A stretch of DNA of 64,000 nucleotides from Shinella zoogloeoides (GTDB lineage: Bacteria > Pseudomonadota > Alphaproteobacteria > Rhizobiales > Rhizobiaceae). Location of the stretch: the NCBI RefSeq assembly GCF_020883495.1, contig NZ_CP086610.1, positions 725,501 through 789,500 of the forward strand, in the 5' to 3' direction. The position numbers were made by a program, and so were the translations under genes. Under the pieces are notes generated by a model. That model was given only the letters and a program-made list of their open reading frames with translations. It had not been told where the DNA came from and searched no databases. Below, piece by piece: positions 17,879 to 25,604 of this stretch (position 1 is its first letter; each line of letters begins with the position of its first letter).

Positions 17879-18298
17879 TTGACCTCGGGGCAGGACGTGG
17901 AACAGACGGCAGACATCACGGTCAGCGATGTCCGGATACCGTTCCGCGATATAGACATGCACGGCCACATGCACAATGCCGCCTACTACGCCCATGCGGA
18001 GGCCGCCGTCGCCAGCCTCTGGCGTCATCGGCCGGAAGGGGGGAGCGATCCCGTCTATTTCGTCCGCAAATCCGGCTGCACCTTCCATCGCGGCCTGAAG
18101 CTCGACGATCTTGCCCGCTTCAAGGTCGCGGTGACGCGCATCGGCGCGACCTCGCTGACCTTCACGGTGGCGATCTCGGCCGAAGGCCTGCCCGTCGCCG
18201 ATCTGGAAATCGTCTGGGTCGCCGTCGATCCGGCAAGCCGCCAGCCCGTCAACGTGCCGCAGGCGGTGCGGGACTGGCTGAAATCATTCCTCGCCTGA
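17879..18298 (+). CDS. Hotdog-fold acyl-CoA thioesterase (4HBT family)
   Basis: A protein of up to 139 residues with the 4-hydroxybenzoyl-CoA thioesterase fold: FRDIDMHGHMHNAAYYAH holds the catalytic Asp and the conserved HxN turn, followed by KSGCTFHRGLKLDDL and the strand TSLTFTVAIS. It hydrolyses an acyl-CoA thioester; substrate unknown. The start is uncertain: TTG at 17879 or GTG at 17897, the latter with GGGGCAGG just upstream, giving 133 residues. The stop lies inside the end of the convergent GFA gene (15 bases overlap). Confidence 0.83.
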   Translation: MTSGQDVEQTADITVSDVRIPFRDIDMHGHMHNAAYYAHAEAAVASLWRHRPEGGSDPVYFVRKSGCTFHRGLKLDDLARFKVAVTRIGATSLTFTVAISAEGLPVADLEIVWVAVDPASRQPVNVPQAVRDWLKSFLA

Positions 18299-18679
18299 GG
18301 CGGTCTCGACGCGCAGCCAGCCCGGCCGGCAATCCTCGAAGGAATGATATTCGGGCGTGAAGGCGGGATCGGCCGGATCGTCGAAGCCGCCGATGAGCAG
18401 GGCGACGACCGGCTCGTCGTCGATGGCGCCGATGGAGGAGCCGCAGGCGGGGCAGAAGGCGCGGCTGGAGTAATCCGACGAACGCCATGTCGATGGCCTG
18501 CCGGCGGTGCCCGTCCAGGCGATGCGCCCGGCGGGGAACTCCACCCAGGCGGCGGTCGGCGCGCCGGTATGCTGCTGGCAGAAGCGGCAGGAGCAGGTAT
18601 GCGGCTTTTCCGCCGGCCCCGTCGCCTCGAAACGCACGGCCCCGCACAGGCAGCCGCCGGAATAGATCCTGTCGCTCAC
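18284..18679 (-). CDS. GFA/CENP-V family zinc protein
   Basis: A 131-residue protein of the glutathione-dependent formaldehyde-activating enzyme (Gfa)/CENP-V fold. Zinc ligands are visible as GGCLCGAV (CxC), TCSCRFCQ and FCPACGSS (CxxC). These proteins bind zinc and in some cases glutathione adducts; enzymatic activity is disputed. It is the last gene of the bioMNY-ligase-thiolase operon, starting 4 bases inside the thiolase stop. Confidence 0.85.
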   Translation of the reverse strand: MSDRIYSGGCLCGAVRFEATGPAEKPHTCSCRFCQQHTGAPTAAWVEFPAGRIAWTGTAGRPSTWRSSDYSSRAFCPACGSSIGAIDDEPVVALLIGGFDDPADPAFTPEYHSFEDCRPGWLRVETASGEE

Positions 18680-19869
18680 ACCGTTTCCCCCTGTTTACGA
18701 AACAGCGTCGCAATTCCCATGCCGCCGCCGATGCCCATCATGGCGAGCGCCTCGGTTCCGGCATCCGCATCCCGCATCTGGGCAAAGAGCCGGGTCACGA
18801 GGATCGCGCCGGAGGCACCATAGGGATGGCCGAGTGCCAGCGCACCACCCTCGCGATTGACGATTGCGTGATCGATGCCGAGCGCATCGAGGCTCGCAAG
18901 CACCTGCGAGGCGAAGGCCTCGTTGAACTCGACGAAGGGGACGTTTGCGGCCTCCAGGCCGGGATTGCGCGCGGCGAGCTTCTGCATCGCCGGCACCGGG
19001 CCGAGGCCGAGCAGGTTCGGATCGACGCCCGCCACCGCACTGTCCACCACCTCCAGCAACACTGTCAGGCCAAGCCGTTCGGCCTCTGCAAGCGAGGTGA
19101 CGAGCACGACCGAAGCCCCGTCATTGACCGGGCACGCATTGCCGGCCGTCACCGTGCCGTCCGGCCGGAAGGCGGGCTTCAGCGCGGCGAGCTTTTCCAG
19201 CGAGGTGTTTTCGCGCGGGCATTCGTCGTGCGAGACGAGGCCGGCGGGTGTCTCGATAGGCACGATCTCGCGGTCGAACCGGCCGGCCTTGCGGGCCGCC
19301 ACCGCGCGGCGGTGGCTTTCGAGCGCGAAGGCATCCTGCCGCGCGCGGCCGATGCCGGCATGGGCGGCGACATTTTCGGCAGCGATCCCCATATCCGGGT
19401 CGCCGATGGCGTCCGGGGCCATGCGGGCGCGGCGCACCGGCTCCGCCGCACCGCCGGGTTCGGTGGATGGGCGCAGGCGCAGATGCGCGCGGCTGGTGCT
19501 CTCCACGCCGCCGGCCAGATAGAACCGGCCCGCACCCGCCTGCACCAGCCGCGCCGCAAGCGCGATCGCCTCCAGCCCGGAGCCGCATTGCCGGTCCACG
19601 GTCATGCCGGGCACGCTGACGGGAAGCCCGGCCTCCAGCGCTGCAAGGCGTGCGAGGTTCCCGGCGCTGTTGGCGGCATTGCCGAGGATCACGTCGTCCA
19701 CGGCCTCCGGCGCAAGCCCGGTTTCGGCGAGGATGCGGCGGATGGGCGGGGCGGCAAGAACCGCCGGCTCGATGGTCGCGAGTGTTCCGTTGACGCGGCC
19801 GATGGGCGTGCGCAGGGCAGCCGCGACGACGGGGATGCGGGCGGGATCAGACGAACCGTTCGAGCGCAT
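18676..19869 (-). CDS. Thiolase family protein with Gly replacing the second catalytic Cys
   Basis: A 397-residue thiolase (acetyl-CoA acetyltransferase fold). The nucleophile is Cys95 in DRQCGSGLEA, and the GHPYGASG motif gives His348. The C-terminal loop reads MMGIGGGMG instead of the usual CIGGGxG, so the second cysteine (Cys378 in well-studied thiolases), which shuttles a proton, is Gly379 here. The protein may therefore favour one direction or a different Claisen/retro-Claisen substrate. Its start overlaps the ligase end by 23 bases. In context (ligase, biotin uptake) it may serve dicarboxylate or pimeloyl-CoA metabolism, which is inference. Confidence 0.88.
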   Translation of the reverse strand: MRSNGSSDPARIPVVAAALRTPIGRVNGTLATIEPAVLAAPPIRRILAETGLAPEAVDDVILGNAANSAGNLARLAALEAGLPVSVPGMTVDRQCGSGLEAIALAARLVQAGAGRFYLAGGVESTSRAHLRLRPSTEPGGAAEPVRRARMAPDAIGDPDMGIAAENVAAHAGIGRARQDAFALESHRRAVAARKAGRFDREIVPIETPAGLVSHDECPRENTSLEKLAALKPAFRPDGTVTAGNACPVNDGASVVLVTSLAEAERLGLTVLLEVVDSAVAGVDPNLLGLGPVPAMQKLAARNPGLEAANVPFVEFNEAFASQVLASLDALGIDHAIVNREGGALALGHPYGASGAILVTRLFAQMRDADAGTEALAMMGIGGGMGIATLFRKQGETV

Positions 19870-21334
19870 CGCTTGCCTCCACCACCCATTGCCGCACCGT
19901 CTTGGCCTCCACCTTGCCGGAGGGCGTCACCGGCATGGCGCGGCAGCGCCAGATGCGCCTTGGCTGCTTATAGCGCGGCAGCACGCCTGCCATGGCGGCC
20001 AGCAGCGTTTCCGCCGTCAGGTCCGGCCCGGCCGGTTCGATCACCGCGACCAGCTCGCTGCCGAGATCGGCATGTTCGACGCCGAAGACATGGGCCGCGC
20101 GCACGCCGGCAAGGCCAAGAAGCGCCGCCTCCACCTCGGAGGGATAGATGTTGTTCCCACCGGAAAGCACCATGCCGCCGGAGCGGCCGAGAAGATGCAG
20201 CGTCCCGTCCGCCTCGAGGAAGCCGAGATCGCCGACCGTCGCAAGGTTGCCGAAGCGGGCAAGTCCCGCCCCGTCGCCCGCGCCGAGATAGCCGGTGGCG
20301 ACCAGCGGGCTTTCGACGAAGATCGCGCCGGTCTCGCCCGTTGCCATCGCCTTGTCGGCATCGTCGAGAATGGCGAGCCGCACACCCGGAAACGCCTTGC
20401 CGACGGCGGTGGAGGAGGCCGGATCGCCCGGCGTGGTCACCGTTATGAAGCCGAGTTCCGATGCGCCGTAATATTCGCGCAGCGCCGCCTTCGGGAAATG
20501 TTTGGCGCAGAGCGCGTGGTCCGCGGCCGTCAGCTTCGCGCCGGCCACGGTGATTGCCTCGACATGCGCCATCGGCGCGCCCTCGCAGAGCCGGCGCAGC
20601 ATGGTCGGCACCAGCACGAGGCGGCGGATCGTTTCGGTCTGGATCGTTGCGCGTGTCTCGGCCGCGTCGAAATGCCGGGCCGAATGGAAGAGGCCGCCGG
20701 CAAGCAGCGTTTCGGTCATCGCATAGAGCGCAAGGCCGTGGGCGAGGGGGCCGGGGGCGCAGGTGCTCGTCGAGGGGCCGATGCCGAAGAAGGGCGCGCC
20801 CGTGGCAAGGCTGATGCGCCAGGAGCGCCGGTCGCGGATGATCGGCTTGGGGTCGGCGGTGGTGCCGGAGGTGAAGACGATCAGGAACGGGTCGGCGTCG
20901 CCGCCTTCCGGAAGGGGCGGGGCAGTGGGCGTGTCCCCTCCGGCCGTGATGATCGTTGCCCCGGTGCGGGGATTTTCGAGGAGGAGGCCGTCGCCCTCGG
21001 CGGTAACGACGATATCGGGGGCGAGGCGGTCGATCATCCGCCGCCGTGCGGCTTCCGGCAGATGCGGATCGATCAGGGCGGCGCAGGCATTGCCGGTCGT
21101 CGCCGCAAGAAAGGCGGCGGGGAAGAGCGCATGGTTGCCCGTGGATATCGCGACGAGGCGGTGCCGCGCGCCGATGACGCTTCGGCCCTCCGGCGCGAGC
21201 GCGGCGAAGGCCGCATATAGCCGCCGCGCGGCCGCCGCGAGGTCTGCGTAGGAGAGAACCCGGCCCTCCAGTCGGAAGGCCGGGCGTGCGGGGTCGGTGG
21301 CGGCGTGCCGTTCGATGGCGCCGGAAAGCGGCAT
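19847..21334 (-). CDS. AMP-dependent acyl-CoA synthetase/ligase
   Basis: A 495-residue member of the ANL adenylating superfamily. Visible motifs are the P-loop-like FTSGTTADPK, YYGASELG, GDLGFLEADG and the catalytic lysine region TPSGKVEAK near the C-terminus. It activates a carboxylic acid to acyl-AMP and then acyl-CoA. It is shorter than fatty-acyl ligases (about 560) and has no carrier domain, like small-acid or dicarboxylate ligases. The ATG at 21334 shares one base with the bioY stop (TGATG), so its translation is coupled to the biotin transporter. It could make pimeloyl-CoA for biotin synthesis, or serve an unrelated short-chain acid pathway. Confidence 0.87.
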   Translation of the reverse strand: MPLSGAIERHAATDPARPAFRLEGRVLSYADLAAAARRLYAAFAALAPEGRSVIGARHRLVAISTGNHALFPAAFLAATTGNACAALIDPHLPEAARRRMIDRLAPDIVVTAEGDGLLLENPRTGATIITAGGDTPTAPPLPEGGDADPFLIVFTSGTTADPKPIIRDRRSWRISLATGAPFFGIGPSTSTCAPGPLAHGLALYAMTETLLAGGLFHSARHFDAAETRATIQTETIRRLVLVPTMLRRLCEGAPMAHVEAITVAGAKLTAADHALCAKHFPKAALREYYGASELGFITVTTPGDPASSTAVGKAFPGVRLAILDDADKAMATGETGAIFVESPLVATGYLGAGDGAGLARFGNLATVGDLGFLEADGTLHLLGRSGGMVLSGGNNIYPSEVEAALLGLAGVRAAHVFGVEHADLGSELVAVIEPAGPDLTAETLLAAMAGVLPRYKQPRRIWRCRAMPVTPSGKVEAKTVRQWVVEASDALERFV

Positions 21335-21897
21335 CAGGCGCGCTGGGGCAGCAGCGGATAGCCGGCCAGCACCGCGCGGCCGGCCAGCATGGCGACGAAG
21401 GCCTTGATGAGGTCGCCGGGCAGGAATGCGGCGGAAGCCTTGGCCGCGTCGAGCAGCGTCAGGCCGCCGACATGGGCGAGCCACGGAATGCCGAGAAGAT
21501 GGATGACGCCGACGCCGCCGATGACGGCCGCGGCGAAGAAGGCGACGAACTGCGCGCGTTCCGCCTGGTTCTCGCGCACGAAGCGTTCGGCGACGAGGCC
21601 GCAGACGAAGGCCCCGGCGATCCAGCCGGCGATGTAGCCCGCGCCCGGGCCCGCCAGGATGGCAAGGCCGCCGCGTCCGCCGGAAAGCACCGGCAGGCCG
21701 ATGGCGATGAGCAGGACCATGAGCAGCATGGCCAGCGCCCCGCGCCGCGCGCCGAGAATGCAGCCCGCCAGCATCGGCCCGAGCGACTGCGCGGTGATCG
21801 GCACGGGAATGAAGCCGAGCGGGATCGGCGGCAGCAGGCCGAGCACCACCGTGATGGCGGTGAAGAGAGCGACGAGGACGATGTCTCTGGTGGTCAT
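21334..21897 (-). CDS. bioY: Biotin transporter substrate-binding component BioY
   Basis: A 187-residue membrane protein with five or six hydrophobic segments, and the BioY signatures LGLLPPIPLGFIPVPITAQSLGPMLAG and GPGAGYIAGW. BioY is the biotin-specific S component of an ECF transporter; here the ATPase (bioM) and T component (bioN) genes precede it in the same operon, as in Rhizobium etli bioMNY. It starts 33 bases after bioN and its stop is coupled to the ligase gene. Confidence 0.95.
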   Translation of the reverse strand: MTTRDIVLVALFTAITVVLGLLPPIPLGFIPVPITAQSLGPMLAGCILGARRGALAMLLMVLLIAIGLPVLSGGRGGLAILAGPGAGYIAGWIAGAFVCGLVAERFVRENQAERAQFVAFFAAAVIGGVGVIHLLGIPWLAHVGGLTLLDAAKASAAFLPGDLIKAFVAMLAGRAVLAGYPLLPQRA

Positions 21898-21930
21898 GTC
21901 GGGTTCCCCGGATGGACGATAGGTTGGCGT

Positions 21931-22536
21931 TTAGTGCCGCCGAAAGCCGCGGGCGTCAATCGCCATGGCGATGGTGTCCGCATCCTTCAGCGTCAGGATG
22001 ATGAGCGGTGCGAGCGTGGTGAGCGGGCGCACCGGCAGGCCCCGCGCCCGGTGCGCGTCGGTTATGTCCCGATAGCGCGCGAAAATCTCCGGCACGAAGC
22101 GGATGACGAGGCCGACGGCAAGGCTCACATCCGCCGCCCGCACGAAGCCGAAGCGCTCCAGCGGCGTAATGAGCCGGGCGATCTCGTCCATGAAGGCGGA
22201 AATGCCCGTCGTCGCGGTGACGGCGGCGGCGAGGAGGACGAGCGCTGAAAGTCGGCAGAAGACGGCGAGCGCCTCCATCGGCGAATGAACGAGCCAGTTC
22301 ATCGCCGCCACGAGCAGCACCGTGAAAAGCACGAACCGCGTGCGGCGGTAGGCCTCGGCAAGGCCGATGCCGGTGGAAAGATAGATAAGCGCGGCAAGGA
22401 GGAACGCCGGCGCGAGAAGCCGCAGGTCGGACAGGAGGAACAGCCCGATTGCCGCCACGAAAAGCAGGACGAGCTTGCCGCGCACCGGCATGCGGTGCAG
22501 CGGCGAAGACCCTTCGATATCCAGCCCGTTCAGCAT
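21931..22536 (-). CDS. bioN: Energy-coupling factor transmembrane protein BioN (EcfT)
   Basis: A 201-residue protein with about five membrane helices. The C-terminal cytoplasmic region contains AHRARGLPVRP and the coupling-helix pattern IDARGFRRH, both typical of EcfT proteins, which dock the ATPase to BioY. The ATG at 22536 lies 7 bases inside the end of bioM, so the subunits are translated together. It follows bioM and precedes bioY, forming a dedicated biotin ECF transporter. Confidence 0.92.
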   Translation of the reverse strand: MLNGLDIEGSSPLHRMPVRGKLVLLFVAAIGLFLLSDLRLLAPAFLLAALIYLSTGIGLAEAYRRTRFVLFTVLLVAAMNWLVHSPMEALAVFCRLSALVLLAAAVTATTGISAFMDEIARLITPLERFGFVRAADVSLAVGLVIRFVPEIFARYRDITDAHRARGLPVRPLTTLAPLIILTLKDADTIAMAIDARGFRRH

Positions 22537-23210
22537 GCCGCGAGCTCCCGGTAGGCGCGGATCGCCGCTGCCGGGCGGTCGTCCGCCGCAAGCCGGCCTT
22601 CGTGGAAGACGAGCACCCGGTCGAAGCCATCGAGCAGGGCGAGGTCGTGCGTGATGACGAGCACCTGTTCCGGCAGGCCGGCGACGGTGCGCTCGATCAG
22701 GGCGCGGTTCTTCAGGTCGAGCTGGTTGGTCGGCTCGTCGAGGATCAGGAGGTCCGGGCCGGTGACGAGCACACTGGCGATGGCGCCGAGCTGCGTCTCG
22801 CCGCCGGAAAGCTCGTGCACGCGCCGCCGCGCAAGATGCGATATGCCGAAGCGCGCAAGGATGGCCTCCGTGCGCCCGGCGATCTCCGCCTTGTCGATGC
22901 CCCGGTTCTTCAGGCCGAAGGCGATGTCTTCGGCAAGGATCGGCAGGATCATCTGGTGCTGCGGGTTCTGGAAGATGAAGCCGGTCCGCCCCCGCGCGGC
23001 CGCCTCGTCCTTCACCGTATCGAGGCCGCCGACCGTCACGGTGCCCGCCGTCGGCTTGACGAGGCCGTTGATGAGCCGGGCCATGGTCGTCTTGCCGGAG
23101 CCGTTGAGACCGACGACGCCGATGCGCCGTTCGCCGAGCGTCAGGTCGAGCGGGTGAAGGGCCACGCGTCCGGCATAGCTCACCGTGGCGGCGGTAAAGA
23201 CGATATCCAA
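22530..23210 (-). CDS. bioM: Biotin transporter ATP-binding protein BioM (EcfA)
   Basis: A 226-residue ABC ATPase with Walker A GLNGSGKTT, Q-loop FIFQNPQHQ, ABC signature LSGGETQLG, Walker B LLILDEPTNQLD and H-loop ITHDLALL. All motifs are intact. The start is a TTG at 23210 giving MDIVFTAATVSY; longer forms in the same frame run into Pro/Ala-rich sequence without family match. First gene of a six-gene operon. I looked for a BioR box (TTAT-N2-ATAA type) in the 146-base gap to the divergent glycosylase gene and found no convincing match. Confidence 0.92.
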   Translation of the reverse strand: MDIVFTAATVSYAGRVALHPLDLTLGERRIGVVGLNGSGKTTMARLINGLVKPTAGTVTVGGLDTVKDEAAARGRTGFIFQNPQHQMILPILAEDIAFGLKNRGIDKAEIAGRTEAILARFGISHLARRRVHELSGGETQLGAIASVLVTGPDLLILDEPTNQLDLKNRALIERTVAGLPEQVLVITHDLALLDGFDRVLVFHEGRLAADDRPAAAIRAYRELAAC

Positions 23211-23356
23211 GAGCGGGGTCCCGGTTCGAAGAAAATCGGGGGGAACTATAGCACGGCGCGGGGCAAAGGGAACCGCGGGGTGGTTGCATTTGGCCGGAGG
23301 CGGGATCGCGCAGAAAACGGGTGGAACAAACCAAGAATATATGCCTATCATCCGCC

Positions 23357-24556
23357 ATGACGATTCTTCTCTCCAACGCCGAGGCCCGGCGTATCTTTCT
23401 CGCCCGGCAAGGCCTGAGCGCGCGCCCCGACCGTCTTCTCGGCAAGGAAGGGCTGCTGCGGCTCATCCACGATATCGGCTTCGTGCAGGTGGACAGCATC
23501 GCCACCGTCGAGCGGGCGCATCACCAGATCCTCTTCTCGCGCAACCAGACCTACCGGCGCGAGCATCTGACGGACCTTCTGGAAAAGGACGGCGAGCTTT
23601 TCGAGAACTGGACGCACGACGCCTCGATCATCCCGAGCGCCTTCTTCCGCTACTGGAAGCACCGCTTCCGCCGCGAGGACGCGACGATCATCGAGCGCTG
23701 GCGCAAATGGCGTGAGCCGGGTTTCGAGGCGGCCTTCGAGGAGACCTACCAGCGCATCGTCTCCGGCGGCGCGGTGCTGTCGCGCGAGCTCAAGGCGGAC
23801 GATCATAAGTCCGGCGGCTGGTGGAACTGGCATCCGAACAAGACGGCGCTGGAATATCTCTGGCGCACCGGCAAGGTCGCCATCGCCCGGCGGGAGAATT
23901 TCCAGAAGGTCTACGACCTTGTGGAACGCGTGCTGCCGCCGCACCATCACGGGGAGGATGTGGAGCACGACGCCTTCGTCGACTGGGCCTGCCGCAGCGC
24001 GCTGGAGCGCCTCGGCTTCGCCACCCACGGCGAGATCGCCGCCTTCTGGGACCTGATCTCGCCGGATGAGGCAAAAGCCTGGGTGGAGGCCCATCGCGAC
24101 GAATTGCGCCCCGTCCTGATAGAGCCTTCGGACGGCGGCAAGCCGCGCGCCTCCCATGCCTTCGCCGATTTCCCGGCCTGCCTCGGCAATGTGCCCGAGC
24201 CGCCGAACCGGCTGCGCGTGCTCTCGCCCTTCGACCCGCTGATCCGCGACCGCAACCGCACCGAACGGCTTTTCGGCTATTTCTACCGCATCGAGGTCTT
24301 CGTGCCGGAGCCGAAGCGGCAATACGGCTACTACGTCTTCCCGCTGCTCGAAGGCGACCGCCTCGTCGGCCGTATCGACATGAAGGCCGACCGCAAGGCC
24401 GGCACGCTCGACGTCAAGCGCCTCTGGTGGGAGCCGAAGGTGCGCGCCGCGGCGGGGCGGCTGGAGAAGCTGGAGGCGGAGCTTTCGCGGCTGGCGAAGT
24501 TTTCCGGGGTGGAGGAGGTGCGCTATCTCGACGGGTGGCGCGGGGAAGGGGCGTAG
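23357..24556 (+). CDS. YcaQ/AlkX-type crosslink-repair DNA glycosylase (HTH_42 family)
   Basis: A 399-residue winged-helix protein of the YcaQ family. Near the N-terminus GFVQVDSIATVERAHH holds a Q-V-D triad, the QxD motif that marks AlkX/YcaQ glycosylases (AlkZ proteins have QxQ). ENWTHDASI and the C-terminal YRIEVFVPEPKRQYGYYVFPLL are also conserved. The family unhooks DNA interstrand crosslinks and removes alkylated bases. The ATG at 23357 is preferred to 23321. It is a single gene, divergent from bioM. Confidence 0.85.
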   Translation: MTILLSNAEARRIFLARQGLSARPDRLLGKEGLLRLIHDIGFVQVDSIATVERAHHQILFSRNQTYRREHLTDLLEKDGELFENWTHDASIIPSAFFRYWKHRFRREDATIIERWRKWREPGFEAAFEETYQRIVSGGAVLSRELKADDHKSGGWWNWHPNKTALEYLWRTGKVAIARRENFQKVYDLVERVLPPHHHGEDVEHDAFVDWACRSALERLGFATHGEIAAFWDLISPDEAKAWVEAHRDELRPVLIEPSDGGKPRASHAFADFPACLGNVPEPPNRLRVLSPFDPLIRDRNRTERLFGYFYRIEVFVPEPKRQYGYYVFPLLEGDRLVGRIDMKADRKAGTLDVKRLWWEPKVRAAAGRLEKLEAELSRLAKFSGVEEVRYLDGWRGEGA

Positions 24557-24559
24557 CCG

Positions 24560-25519
24560 CTACGCCACCGCCTCCCGCCCGCCGAATGCGCTGCGCGCAT
24601 TTTCCGTCAGCGAGCGGAAGGTCTCGGAAGCTCCCGTCAGCTTGGCGTCCCATTCCGGGTCCGGCACCTGGCCGCGGACCGTGTCGAAATAGACGGCCAT
24701 CAGCGCGGCGATGGCGAAGGGCTCCAGCACGGCGGCCTTGAAGGCCCAGGCGAAGACGATGGCGACGACGAAGCTGAGGCCGGCGATCTCGCCGGGGAAG
24801 GCGTAGAGGATCGCGGCGGCGGGCGCGAGCGCCAGCACGAAGACCAGGATGGAGAGCACCCACAGGAAGATCGAGAGCCAGACGGCGTTCTTCACCATCT
24901 TCAGCCCGTTCTGCGCGTAGAGTACGAGGCCGCGGCGCGCGCTTTCCCAGGCATTGTCGCTGTTGGTGCGGATATTGTAGCCGAGGATGATCTCGTCGAC
25001 ATAGGTCAGCGACAGGCGGATGACGGTATTGGCGAAGCGCGCGATGCCGTCGAGGCCGGGAATGGGCAGGAAGGCGGCGATGCCGCCGATAAGCCCGGTG
25101 ATGACGGCGACCACGCCCTTGATGAGCTGGTCGAGGGCGAAGAGCGCGTTCGCCTCGCCGAAGCGGGCGGCGACGACCTCGCGGCCATAGGCGACCTGTC
25201 CCTTGCCGTCCGGCAGGGCCTCGCCGTCGATCAGCTTGACGATGACGGCGATATGGGCGGCCTTGACCATGTAGAGCAGCCATTCGCGCGCCCAGTAGAC
25301 CGCGACGCCCACGAAGCCCATGCCGAAGATGCCGCCCCAGATGGCGAAGGATTCCGGGCTGTCGCTGAGCGAGCCGACGCCGTAGCCGATGCCGGCCCCG
25401 GTGCCGGAGGCGAGGATGAAGGCGAGCGTGATGACGAAATAGATCGCCATGCGCGTCAGGATGAAGGGCATCGTCCGTGCGAGGATGCCGATGGTTCTGC
25501 CGATGCTGAAATCCCACAT
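24560..25519 (-). CDS. Polytopic membrane protein of unknown function
   Basis: A 319-residue protein with about six hydrophobic segments: roughly 15-40, 55-80, 130-155, a weak one near 170, 210-240 and 250-280. The start MWDFSIGRTIGIL and the YVDEIILGYNIR and RRGLVLYAQNGLKM stretches suggest amphipathic loops between helices. I do not recognise the family; rhizobial homologues are annotated as hypothetical. The ATG at 25519 sits just before the terminator of ribBX; the end is 4 bases from the convergent glycosylase stop. Confidence 0.7.
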   Translation of the reverse strand: MWDFSIGRTIGILARTMPFILTRMAIYFVITLAFILASGTGAGIGYGVGSLSDSPESFAIWGGIFGMGFVGVAVYWAREWLLYMVKAAHIAVIVKLIDGEALPDGKGQVAYGREVVAARFGEANALFALDQLIKGVVAVITGLIGGIAAFLPIPGLDGIARFANTVIRLSLTYVDEIILGYNIRTNSDNAWESARRGLVLYAQNGLKMVKNAVWLSIFLWVLSILVFVLALAPAAAILYAFPGEIAGLSFVVAIVFAWAFKAAVLEPFAIAALMAVYFDTVRGQVPDPEWDAKLTGASETFRSLTENARSAFGGREAVA

Positions 25520-25543
25520 GCCGTCACGCCCCCGGAAGCGGGC

Positions 25544-25586
25544 AAGAAAAATCCCGCAACCGCGAGACGTTTCACGGATGCGGGAT
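25544..25586 (-). terminator. Rho-independent terminator of ribBX
   Basis: On the minus strand ATCCCGCA (25579-25586) pairs with TGCGGGAT (25551-25558), with extra pairing inside the arm, and is followed by TTTTTCTT. It begins about 19 bases after the ribBX stop. The 85-base gap holds nothing else apart from the upstream region of the membrane protein gene. Confidence 0.65.
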
Positions 25587-25604
25587 ATTCGGCGTGGCCG
25601 GAAT

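Noticed and set aside
23211..23356. BioR-type operator (TTATMKATAA) before bioM
   Set aside because: The nearest match, CTATAG near 23253-23258, shares about half of the positions and is more likely a -10 element.
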